Positions 56,664 through 64,000 of a stretch of DNA of 64,000 nucleotides are shown here, in pieces. Both the position numbers and the translations under genes were made by a program. Source of the stretch: Salegentibacter lacus (GTDB lineage Bacteria > Bacteroidota > Bacteroidia > Flavobacteriales > Flavobacteriaceae). The stretch spans positions 100,459 to 164,458 of the forward strand of contig NZ_JAIQZB010000010.1 of the NCBI RefSeq assembly GCF_020164555.1. Reading direction: 5' to 3'. The notes beneath the pieces were generated by a model, which did no database searches, was not told where the DNA came from, and worked only from the letters and a program-made list of their open reading frames with translations. How positions within the stretch are numbered: position 1 is the stretch's first letter; every line of letters begins with the position of its first letter.

Positions 56664-58487
56664 TTATGGGGTTTCCTGGTAATCTCCTCTTAGTTCGCGG
56701 TACTTTTTGCGGGCTTCCACAAAATAAATACTGTCGGCAAAGTTAAAAATTATTTGTTCGTAATATTCTTTGGCTTTTTCCAGATTCTGCAGCTCATTTG
56801 CATATAATTCGGCTAAATAATAATGGGCGTTATCTGCCAGGATATCGGTATTAAAGTTTTGAATTATCGCTAGATAATTTTTCTCGGCGCCTTCAGGCTG
56901 GCCTGTTTCTTCAAAAAGCAGGGCTTGTTTCAACAAGGCTTCATCTTCTATTTTTTCACCTTTATGAAGGTTTAAAATCTCTCCCAAAAGTTGAATGGCT
57001 TCCAAATTTTTCTCCTGAAAATCCAGCAAATCGGCACGGGCATATTTTTTAAGCGCTGTTTGGGTGGAATCTTCAATAGAATTGTCTTCAATTAACAAAC
57101 TCAATTCCATCGCATCATTCGCAATAAGCTGTGAGGTAGAAGATTTTAAAACATCCAACTGTTGTTTTGCCCATTTGAAATCGCCTTTAAAATAACTGGT
57201 CTTAGCTACTTTAAACCGTGCATTCTGCGAAATCTCATCGTTTTTAACCAAATTCTGAACCTGGGAATAATAAATGAGCGCTTCATTAAATTTCTCCTGA
57301 AGTACCAAAATATCGGCCAACGCAAGTTTAATCATTGCTTTGTCAAAATCCCGATTTGCCTGCTCTGAAAGTTCTTTCAATAAAGCGATGGCTTCGTCTT
57401 TTTCATCTTGTTTAAAAGCCAGGAAATTTGCAAAATCTATTTGCAAAGCCAAGGTGTTAAGGCCGGTTCCAAACTGCTCCAGCAATTCAGAATACCTTTT
57501 CTCTACTTCTGAATAGACATTTTCATCTTCATTTTCCAGTTGCATTTTTAATAAAAACTGGTTTCCCTGTAGCACAATATTTTCTGAAGGGGCTTTAACA
57601 ATAACATAATTTACAATCTCAATCGCCGCGTCATAATCTTCAGCCTCCCGTGCCATTACGGCAAGGTTTAAAATACTTTGTAAACTCTTATCGCTTCGCC
57701 TGTAAATAGCTTTTTCCTGGGAAAAGGCTTTTAAATATTCTTGTTCCTGGATAAAAAGCCAGCTGAGCATTTCGTTATAGAGTAAACTGGGATTTTGTTG
57801 AAGTTTGGTAAGCAACAACCTTCTAAATGCAATATTGGCTTCGGTTGAGGGATCTGCTGAAATATATTTTCCGAATTCACGATTGGCGATCGAGAAAAAA
57901 TCTGGGTTGGCTTCAATCAACTCCAGGTAATTCTTAAACATTTCTTCGGTCTTCCCCTGTTCCCCGTAAATTCGGGCGAGTTGTAAGTTGTAGTTCAACT
58001 CATTATTTAACTGCATCGCCTTTTCATAAGTTTCGGCGGCATTTTTCAGTAAGCTGTATTTCTGAAAAGTTCGGGCTATGGAATATGCGTAATTTGGGCG
58101 TGCATCTACCGCGCTTAAGGCTTCTGTGTAGAATTGTTCTGCTCTTTCTGTATTTTGCTGAAGTTCATAATTATGGCCCAATTCAATTAATAGCGTTGGA
58201 TTATTGGCAGAGTTATTCAATTTCTCCCTAAGCAATTCTTTCGCTTTCGTGAAATTTTCAAGTTGCTGATGACTTTCTACCAACCCGAAAAAATAGGAAG
58301 TATTCTGCGGATTTTCTTTCAGCAATTGCTCGTAGGTTTTTAAGGATTTTTCAAATTCCCCCTGATCGAAAAAATTACGCGCCAAAACCTCAGACTGCGC
58401 CCGGGCACCTGAAATGGAGCAAAATAAAATTAAGAATATTAAGGCAACACGCATCCCGTAAAGATAAGGATTTGCCCTTTGAATCAA
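56664..58487 (-). CDS. Periplasmic tetratricopeptide-repeat protein
   Basis: 607 residues. Signal peptide (about 1-30, cleavage near SGARAQ), then TPR repeats across the whole length, for example KSLKTYEQLLKENPQN, EKAKEYYEQIIFNFADS. No lipobox. Likely a scaffold in the periplasm; the partner is unknown. It lies between serS (13 bp upstream) and DUF4286. Confidence 0.87.
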   Translation of the reverse strand: MIQRANPYLYGMRVALIFLILFCSISGARAQSEVLARNFFDQGEFEKSLKTYEQLLKENPQNTSYFFGLVESHQQLENFTKAKELLREKLNNSANNPTLLIELGHNYELQQNTERAEQFYTEALSAVDARPNYAYSIARTFQKYSLLKNAAETYEKAMQLNNELNYNLQLARIYGEQGKTEEMFKNYLELIEANPDFFSIANREFGKYISADPSTEANIAFRRLLLTKLQQNPSLLYNEMLSWLFIQEQEYLKAFSQEKAIYRRSDKSLQSILNLAVMAREAEDYDAAIEIVNYVIVKAPSENIVLQGNQFLLKMQLENEDENVYSEVEKRYSELLEQFGTGLNTLALQIDFANFLAFKQDEKDEAIALLKELSEQANRDFDKAMIKLALADILVLQEKFNEALIYYSQVQNLVKNDEISQNARFKVAKTSYFKGDFKWAKQQLDVLKSSTSQLIANDAMELSLLIEDNSIEDSTQTALKKYARADLLDFQEKNLEAIQLLGEILNLHKGEKIEDEALLKQALLFEETGQPEGAEKNYLAIIQNFNTDILADNAHYYLAELYANELQNLEKAKEYYEQIIFNFADSIYFVEARKKYRELRGDYQETP

Positions 58488-58500
58488 TATTTTTAGCCGT

Positions 58501-59772
58501 TTAATCTATAAGATCAAAGCCGGTGTATGGCACCAGCACATAGGGAACCTTAATTCCATCTTCGGTTTGATAATTTTCGAGGATTCCGGCTAATACACGT
58601 GGTAGGGCTAAAGCGCTTCCGTTAAGTGTGTGTACCAATTCCTTTTTTCCTTCTTTATTTTTATACCGAAGTTTAAGCCTGTTAGCCTGGAAAGTCTCAA
58701 AATTTGAAACCGAGCTAATTTCCAACCAGCGATCCTGTGCGGTAGAAAAAACCTCGAAATCGTAAGTAAGCGCTGCAGTGAAACCGAGGTCTCCACCACA
58801 AAGTCTTAAAATTCGGTAAGGTAATTTAAGATCGGCTAAAATATCCTTAATATGTTCAACCATATTATCTAAAGCTTCATAGGAATCTTCGGGCTTTTCA
58901 ATTCTTACCAGCTCCACTTTATCAAACTGGTGCAAACGGTTAAGTCCACGCACGTGTGCGCCGTATGAACCTGCTTCTCTCCTAAAACACGGAGTATAAC
59001 CGGTACAGGCGATTGGGAAATCCTTATCGGTTAGCAATCGGTCGCGATACATATTCGTCATTGGTACCTCAGCGGTTGGGATCATATAAAGATCATCGGC
59101 TGTGATGTGGTACATCTGGCCTTCTTTATCGGGTAATTGCCCTGTTCCCAATCCGGAAGCTTCGTTGATCATTAAAGGCAATTGATATTCGGTATAACCG
59201 GCATCAATCGCTTTATCCAGAAAGTAAGTGATTAAAGCACGTTGCAACCTGGCTCCTTTTCCTTTATAAACAGGAAATCCGGCACCGGTTACTTTATTTC
59301 CGAGTTCAAAATCTATGATATCGTATTTTTTAGCTAACTCCCAGTGCGGAAGCGAACCTTCGGCAAGGACCGGCACAGCACCCTCTTTGAAAATTTCTTC
59401 GTTATCTTCTTCTGAAGTTCCCGCTGGCACAGAATCGTGCGGAACGTTAGGAATGGTATAAAGCAAGGTTTCCAGCTTCAAAACTATTTCTGAAAGTTCT
59501 TCAGAAAGCGCTTTAGAATCTTCTTTTAGTTTCCCCGTTTTTTCTTTAATCAGGTTGGCTTTTTGATGCTCGCCATTTTTGAACATCATTCCAATTTCTT
59601 TAGAAAGCCGGTTAGATTCAGCTAAAATATCATCGAGTTTCACCTGGGTTGCACGACGTTTTTCGTCTAACTGCAATACCTCTTCAAGAATATTTTCAGC
59701 CTCAAAATTTCGTTTTTTGAGTCCCTTGATGAAATCTTCTTTATTTTCCCTGATATGGTTAACCTGTAACAT
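58501..59772 (-). CDS. serS: Serine-tRNA ligase
   Basis: Class-II synthetase, 423 residues. N-terminal two-helix arm (about 30-100) for the long variable arm of tRNA-Ser, then motif 2 around CFRREAGSYGAHVRGLNRLHQFDKVE and motif 3 near ALPRVLAGILENYQ. Its leader includes a family-A repeat. Confidence 0.97.
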   Translation of the reverse strand: MLQVNHIRENKEDFIKGLKKRNFEAENILEEVLQLDEKRRATQVKLDDILAESNRLSKEIGMMFKNGEHQKANLIKEKTGKLKEDSKALSEELSEIVLKLETLLYTIPNVPHDSVPAGTSEEDNEEIFKEGAVPVLAEGSLPHWELAKKYDIIDFELGNKVTGAGFPVYKGKGARLQRALITYFLDKAIDAGYTEYQLPLMINEASGLGTGQLPDKEGQMYHITADDLYMIPTAEVPMTNMYRDRLLTDKDFPIACTGYTPCFRREAGSYGAHVRGLNRLHQFDKVELVRIEKPEDSYEALDNMVEHIKDILADLKLPYRILRLCGGDLGFTAALTYDFEVFSTAQDRWLEISSVSNFETFQANRLKLRYKNKEGKKELVHTLNGSALALPRVLAGILENYQTEDGIKVPYVLVPYTGFDLID

Positions 59773-59779
59773 AGCTTTC

Positions 59780-59876
59780 TTTTACTCGATAATCGAGAGT
59801 TAAATGCTTCGAGGCGGGCCTCGAAATTATAAATTATTTTCTCTTAATGCTTCGTGGGCTTGCCCCGAAGTAATTT
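59780..59876 (+). repeat. Dispersed repeat family A, copy 2 (serS leader)
   Basis: Starts TTTTACTCGATAATCGAG, then TTAAATGCTTCGAGG, and ends with GGGCTTGCCCCGAAGTAATTT. Contains at least three hairpins. It lies between the serS start and the box at 59893-59900, so it would be part of the serS leader. Confidence 0.75.
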
Positions 59877-59892
59877 AACTAATTTGAAGCAG

Positions 59893-59900
59893 CAAATGTA
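59893..59900 (-). promoter_or_regulatory. Candidate -7 box for serS
   Basis: TACATTTG on the minus strand, 120 nt before the start, upstream of the family-A repeat. Confidence 0.4.
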
Positions 59901-59919
59901 ACAAAAGCACTCTAAAAAT

Positions 59920-61239
59920 CTAGTCTAATTTTGAAGGTAAAATCCAATCGTGATGTTTAAAATGCTGCCATTTTTCAGCAGCAAGATCTACTTTTGGATC
60001 AATAAACGGCTCATAGGGACGGCCATTTATACTAATTTTAGATTTTACAAACACCTGTACATCTTTACCTTTTTTGGCATAATCTCTCTCCAGGCGTTGG
60101 GCAAACTGCCACATCATATCGGGTTTTGAACTTACCGATCGCATTTGTTTTCGGCTCAAAAAACTTGCTTTATTTACGTAAATAGTGTCTTTTTTTCCTT
60201 TTTCAACAACTTTAAAAGTGGTTTTTCCTGAACGCGAACGCAGCATCATTCGCCAACTTAAGCGATGTCCTTCTTCAGTCCACAATACATTATCCTGAAA
60301 AAACCAGTGCCTAAGCGGTAAAGCAATTTGAATTACAAACCAGATAGAAAGCAATGCAATTAGTGGTTTCCTATAAGAAGGGATTATTATTTCGCCTTTA
60401 CGGTAATAAGGTTTTTTATTCCGAAGAATGTATTTATTGATCTTTTTTGAAGGAAAAAAGAACAGGCAAAAGGCCAACGATAAATATGGGAAAATCCCAA
60501 TATGAAAAATAAAGCTATTAAAAAGGTGAAAGAAAATAGCGAGGATAAAAGCCGGCAAGCGGGTTCGTTTCCATAAAAGTGCAGGAATAATTAATAAATC
60601 GAATATTAATCCAAAATAAGTAATAACATACCTAACCCAAGCCTGCTGAAGTATTTCTCCTACCAGCCAATAATCGGCTTTCCCACGCATAAGCATAGCC
60701 GGCAACGTACCATCAAGCCAATCTGGGTATAATTTTGCTACTGAGGCGTAAGTATATACAATCCATAATTGCAAAACAATTAAAAGCCAGACCCATTGCG
60801 GCATGGCAATTTTTCGAAAATCTGGTTTTTTCCAGGCGTCAATGGAGAGGTAGCGATGTGCGGGCAGAAAAAACATAATTCCGCATAACAGCATCAGTAA
60901 ATAATAATGATTATTATAAGATGATTTTTGCATCAGGTAGACTCCTGCCCACATAATGGTATAACAAAAAATACTAAAGCGGTATTTGAAGCCAAGCATT
61001 ACGAAAATACCAAACAGTCCCAAAATTCCGTAGTAATACAACATCCCTTCACCCGGAAGTGGTTGCAGAAATTCAAAACCTATAAAATTAAAAGTGAAAT
61101 CGGGTTCGATGAGTGTTCTACGAATCCAACCGGTAAAAATAGCACCAACGGCTTCAAGGGTAATAAGCAAGCCAAAAATAATTCGGAAAGCAATAAGCGC
61201 CGAATTATCTACTTGCTTAAAAAGCCATTTATTCAGCAT
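59920..61239 (-). CDS. HTTM-domain membrane protein (gamma-carboxylase-like)
   Basis: 439 residues with about eight membrane segments in the first 310 residues, including LQLWIVYTYASVAKLYPDWLDG, typical of the HTTM/vitamin K-dependent gamma-carboxylase family, followed by a soluble tail (about 315-439, RLSWRMMLRSRSGK, PKVDLAAEKW). Reaction unknown in bacteria. Overlaps ribF by 11 bp. Confidence 0.85.
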   Translation of the reverse strand: MLNKWLFKQVDNSALIAFRIIFGLLITLEAVGAIFTGWIRRTLIEPDFTFNFIGFEFLQPLPGEGMLYYYGILGLFGIFVMLGFKYRFSIFCYTIMWAGVYLMQKSSYNNHYYLLMLLCGIMFFLPAHRYLSIDAWKKPDFRKIAMPQWVWLLIVLQLWIVYTYASVAKLYPDWLDGTLPAMLMRGKADYWLVGEILQQAWVRYVITYFGLIFDLLIIPALLWKRTRLPAFILAIFFHLFNSFIFHIGIFPYLSLAFCLFFFPSKKINKYILRNKKPYYRKGEIIIPSYRKPLIALLSIWFVIQIALPLRHWFFQDNVLWTEEGHRLSWRMMLRSRSGKTTFKVVEKGKKDTIYVNKASFLSRKQMRSVSSKPDMMWQFAQRLERDYAKKGKDVQVFVKSKISINGRPYEPFIDPKVDLAAEKWQHFKHHDWILPSKLD

Positions 61240-62173
61240 AATTATCTTTAATATATTGCCTGGAGAAAGCCGCGTCCTGGCGCATAGCGACTTTTAAGGC
61301 ATTTACTGAAGCGAATTTTTTCTCATCGCGAATTCTTACCAGCATTTCAATTTTTAGTTCAGCACCGTAAAGATCCTGGTCTAGATTAAAGAAATAAGTT
61401 TCTATGGTTTGGTCTTTTCCACCAACTGTGGGATTAGTGCCAATATTCATCATCCCAAAGTAGCGTTTTTCGTTAATTACCGAACGAACCACATACACGC
61501 CGTTTTTCGGGATTAATTTATAGTCTTCTTTAAGACTTAAATTTGCGGTTGGGTAATTGAATTCTTTTCCCAAACCGCGGCCTTTCACCACAGTTCCCTT
61601 TAAGCTAAAAGGAGTTTGCAAGAAACTATTGGCCTGTTCTACCCTTCCGTCTAAAAGTGCATTCCTGATCTTTGTAGAACTTACCGCTACCTGATCTACT
61701 TCCTGTTTGGTGATCTCTTCTACATCAAAACCATATTCTTCGCCAAACTGTTTTAGGGTATTGATATCGGCAGTACGATTCCGGCCAAAACGATGATCAT
61801 AACCAATAATCACTTTTTTTGCTTTTAAGCGATTAACCAATATATCACGAACAAATTCCTGGGCAGTAAGTCTTGAAAATTGTTGGGTAAAAGGATGAAC
61901 TACCAAATGATCTATTCCGGTTTTTTCCAGGATTTCGGTACGTTCTTCTATGGTATTTATAAGTTTCAACCCGCTTTCTTTTTGCAGCACCATTCTTGGA
62001 TGTGGAAAAAAAGTAAAGATCACCGACTCAAGATTCTCGATCTTCGCGGCATCTACAAGACGTTTTATAATTTTTTGGTGCCCGGCGTGAACCCCATCAA
62101 AGGTGCCGATGGTGACTACGGTTTGTTTTTCACCTTTAAAAACATTTGCTCCTTTATGTATCTTCAAGCTCAA
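61229..62173 (-). CDS. ribF: Bifunctional riboflavin kinase/FAD synthetase RibF
   Basis: Makes FMN and FAD. N-terminal FAD synthetase half with GTFDGVHAGHQKI near 23-35 and a C-terminal flavokinase half with KGRGLGKEFNYPTANL near 195-210. 314 residues. Confidence 0.96.
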   Translation of the reverse strand: MSLKIHKGANVFKGEKQTVVTIGTFDGVHAGHQKIIKRLVDAAKIENLESVIFTFFPHPRMVLQKESGLKLINTIEERTEILEKTGIDHLVVHPFTQQFSRLTAQEFVRDILVNRLKAKKVIIGYDHRFGRNRTADINTLKQFGEEYGFDVEEITKQEVDQVAVSSTKIRNALLDGRVEQANSFLQTPFSLKGTVVKGRGLGKEFNYPTANLSLKEDYKLIPKNGVYVVRSVINEKRYFGMMNIGTNPTVGGKDQTIETYFFNLDQDLYGAELKIEMLVRIRDEKKFASVNALKVAMRQDAAFSRQYIKDNYAE

Positions 62174-62174
62174 C

Positions 62175-62804
62175 TTATTTTCCGTTAAAAGAATTCATTG
62201 TGTTAGAAACGCCTGCGGTTCCAAAAGATTTTACCAACTCGGCCGATTTCTCAAAGCGTTCGGGCAATTCCTTTTGCTCTTCTTCTCCCCATTCTCCCAA
62301 AACGTAATCTACTTGTTGGCCTTTGGAAAACTCATCACTAATACCGAATCTAAATCTATTGTATTTGGTAGTGTTTAAGGTATTCTGAATATCTTTTAAT
62401 CCGTTATGACCACCATCACTTCCTTTGGTTTTTAATCGAATAGTTCCAAAAGCTAAATTAAGATCGTCTGTAATTACCAGAAGGTTTTCTAAAGCTATTT
62501 TTTCTTTCTGAAGCCAGTAATTAATGGCTTTTCCGCTTAAATTCATATAGGTTGAAGGTTTCAGCAGTATAAAGGTTCTGCCCTTGAATTTAAATTGAGC
62601 TACATCTCCTAATTTTTCTGTAGAAAAACTTACCTCTTCTTTTTCGGCTATATAATCAAGAATCTTAAAACCTATATTATGGCGGGTATTTTCGTACTTA
62701 GGACCAGGATTTCCCAACCCGGCGATCAAAAATTTCTTCATGGGATCTTGTTCTTCTTCCTGGAGCTTTTTCTTACTGAGTATTTTTCCGAAGAAAGACA
62801 GCAT
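62175..62804 (-). CDS. pth: Peptidyl-tRNA hydrolase
   Basis: Recycles stalled peptidyl-tRNA. Core starts at MKKFLIAGLGNPGPKYENTR, with the catalytic His in TRHNIGF and the NLSG and DDLNLAFG blocks. The frame has a 21-residue N-terminal extension (LSKKKLQEEEQDP) before the Met at 62741; I keep the longer form but the shorter start at 62741 is possible. 1 bp from ribF. Confidence 0.93.
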   Translation of the reverse strand: MLSFFGKILSKKKLQEEEQDPMKKFLIAGLGNPGPKYENTRHNIGFKILDYIAEKEEVSFSTEKLGDVAQFKFKGRTFILLKPSTYMNLSGKAINYWLQKEKIALENLLVITDDLNLAFGTIRLKTKGSDGGHNGLKDIQNTLNTTKYNRFRFGISDEFSKGQQVDYVLGEWGEEEQKELPERFEKSAELVKSFGTAGVSNTMNSFNGK

Positions 62805-62853
62805 AGCGATTGTTTTGGTAAAGATAAAATTATTAAAATATCTAACTAAAAGT

Positions 62854-62960
62854 TTTTACTCGATAATCGAGATTTAAATGCTTCAGGGTTTGCCCCGAAC
62901 GTAATAAGTTATAATGCTATTTTTTATAAAAAAGTCGTGAACTTGCTCTGAAGTAGTTTT
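62854..62960 (+). repeat. Dispersed repeat family A, copy 3
   Basis: TTTTACTCGATAATCGAGAT, TTAAATGCTTCAGGG, TTTGCCCCGAA, a variable middle and a final CTTGCTCTGAAGTAGTTTT. Lies between the rplY terminator and pth, in the upstream region of pth. Confidence 0.75.
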
Positions 62961-62993
62961 TTGAGGATTAATTTAAAAACCTTCGGAAATAAA

Positions 62994-63019
62994 AAAAGCA
63001 CCCCGTTTGGGATGCTTTT
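62994..63019 (-). terminator. Terminator after rplY
   Basis: Arms AAAAGCA.CCC and GGG.TGCTTTT (one mismatch) with a short loop, 25 bp past the stop. Confidence 0.7.
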
Positions 63020-63044
63020 AGATTTTTGCTGAAAAAAGAAAAGA

Positions 63045-63701
63045 TTAATTATCTTCTCCTTCTTTAACTGCAGCAACATCATCTGTTTCAGTAGATGGTA
63101 CTTCGTCTGCTGGTACTTCGTCTTCATCTTCGTCGTCCTCAAGGGCAACAATGTTACGTGAAGTTCTAACCTGACAAATTACTGTGTTATCTGGATGCTG
63201 AATCTCGTAAGACTCATCTGCAACAGCAGTAACGTAAAGTTTTTGACCAATTTTAAGTTTAGAAACGTTTGCAGTAATATAATCTGGCAATTCGTTAGCC
63301 AAACCTTTTACTTTTAAACGACGTAAGTTGTAACGTAAAACACCACCATTTTTAACACCTCTCGCAATACCTTCGGTATGGATAGGAATTTCCATAGTGA
63401 TTGGTTTATCATCACTAATCTGGTAGAAATCTACGTGCAAAATAGCATCGGTAACCGGGTGGAATTGAATGTCCTGAAGAATAGCGTTAATTTTCTCGCT
63501 ATCTCCAAACTTAATTTCCACTGTATGCACATCTGGGGTGTACACAAGGTCGTTAAACGAAATTTCTTCTGTTGCAAAATGCAACGGCTTGGCATCTCCC
63601 CCGTATAATACGCAAGGAACCTGTCCAGCATTACGTAGGGCCTTCGTGGCTTTCTTTCCTACGCTTTCTCTTTTAGATCCGTTGATCGTAATTGATTTCA
63701 T
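63045..63701 (-). CDS. rplY: 50S ribosomal protein L25/Ctc
   Basis: 218-residue long form of L25 that binds 5S rRNA: N-terminal L25 domain (1-92) and C-terminal TL5/Ctc domain (about 98-185). The final 35 residues are an acidic tail ([12 protein letters not shown]). First residues [15 protein letters not shown] fit the family. Confidence 0.95.
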   Translation of the reverse strand: MKSITINGSKRESVGKKATKALRNAGQVPCVLYGGDAKPLHFATEEISFNDLVYTPDVHTVEIKFGDSEKINAILQDIQFHPVTDAILHVDFYQISDDKPITMEIPIHTEGIARGVKNGGVLRYNLRRLKVKGLANELPDYITANVSKLKIGQKLYVTAVADESYEIQHPDNTVICQVRTSRNIVALEDDEDEDEVPADEVPSTETDDVAAVKEGEDN

Positions 63702-63721
63702 TATTGAAAAATTTTAGGCTG

Positions 63722-63729
63722 CAAAAGTA
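63722..63729 (-). promoter_or_regulatory. Candidate -7 box for rplY
   Basis: TACTTTTG on the minus strand, 20 nt before the start codon. It lies between the gene and the putative insertion sequence, so it could keep rplY expressed. Confidence 0.45.
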
Positions 63730-63783
63730 GCGCTTTTTTCCTTTCTATAAAACCCTGACTTAAAATTCTTTAAAAAGGATCAT

Positions 63784-64000
63784 TAGTGTCCGGTTAAAAC
63801 ACGATTTTTAATAAAAGTAACCATTGGCCCCAATACAAACGTTATTTTTCTTTTAAACCCTATAGCAAGGGGGGGGGGGTGTGCTTCAAAATAGGGTTAA
63901 TTGTTTATCTGGTGGTTTCGTGGTCAGCTCCTTCCATTTTTTGTTTGGATCTTCAAGAAACTTAAAAAGGTCGATATAAGTCATCAGATGAAATCGTATC
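63784..64000 (-). mobile_element. End of an IS4-family-like insertion sequence (partial)
   Basis: Contains the C-terminal coding tail of a transposase, a non-coding end with a G11 run (63869-63879), and near 63784-63803 the sequence TTAGTGTCCGGTTAAAACAC, a plausible terminal inverted repeat. The other end is outside the window, so the boundary is not proven. Confidence 0.45.
63886..64000 (-). CDS. Transposase C-terminal fragment, cut by the window edge
   Basis: The frame is open to the window end and stops at 63886-63888. It reads IRFHLMTYIDLFKFLEDP ... and ends QLTLF. A hydrophobic 'LxxYxDLxxFLxxP' tail and QLTLF ending is typical of IS4-family transposases in Bacteroidota, from memory. Only about 37 residues are visible. 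Confidence 0.5.
   Translation of the reverse strand, partial: IRFHLMTYIDLFKFLEDPNKKWKELTTKPPDKQLTLF

Overview
The window looks like core chromosome of a marine member of the Flavobacteriaceae (phylum Bacteroidota), close to the Gramella/Salegentibacter/Zunongwangia group. This rests on AT-rich DNA, promoters of the Bacteroidota type (a TAnnTTTG -7 box with little Shine-Dalgarno use), atpD-atpC split from the rest of the ATP synthase genes, an alpha2-type glycyl-tRNA synthetase, a DUF4270 lipoprotein, a type IX secretion sorting domain and a fused ornithine-lipid synthase. The genus is inferred, not proven. No rRNA, tRNA, CRISPR array or prophage is visible.

Layout. 28-6689 (minus strand): a biotin operon bioF-DUF2007-bioD-bioA-SET-KAS-bioB, with three non-canonical members. 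6898-12699 (minus): a complete seven-gene Mrp Na+/H+ antiporter, mrpA to mrpG. 12950-13728 (plus): a DUF2975 membrane protein and its small HTH partner behind a promoter with two operator-like repeats. 13777-15673 (minus): atpD-atpC. 15936-20193 (minus): a GT5-like half protein, a DUF4270 lipoprotein and glmS. 20304-25055 (plus): panC, panD, a flippase-like membrane protein, an esterase-fold protein and radA, followed by a broken M23/SH3 peptidase gene. 26349-35438 (minus): aldo-keto reductase, OmpA-type lipoprotein, exonuclease III, DinB-like protein, a large T9SS-secreted protein, glycyl-tRNA synthetase and a coiled-coil membrane protein. 35500-39228: comF, an Ig-like lipoprotein, an omega-amidase and a DUF1440-like protein. 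39225-44429 (minus): a three-gene DNA-repair cluster (MBL exonuclease, ATP-dependent ligase, Lhr-type helicase). 44586-51091: TerB-like protein, fbp, two tandem GNAT paralogues, aspartate kinase, an OlsF-like acyltransferase and an SDR protein. 51203-53757 (minus): DUF6428-arsC, a VOC protein and a 2-hydroxyacid dehydrogenase. 54182-63701 (minus): mgtE, rsmA, DUF4286, a TPR protein, serS, an HTTM protein, ribF, pth and rplY. The right edge holds the tail of an IS4-like transposase gene.

Most genes are housekeeping (cofactors, translation, cell wall precursors, ion homeostasis). The less ordinary content is regulatory and structural: three dispersed repeat families sit in gene junctions, one of them inside the loop of a terminator; a well-formed promoter/operator lies in front of the HTH/DUF2975 pair; two 'enzymes' lack their key catalytic motif (GT5-like and esterase-like); and a fatty-acid-type ketoacyl synthase and a SET-domain protein are embedded in the biotin operon. 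I saw no clear candidate for a wholly new multi-gene system. The biotin operon with its embedded KAS, SET and zinc-ribbon genes is the best place to look for new biochemistry.
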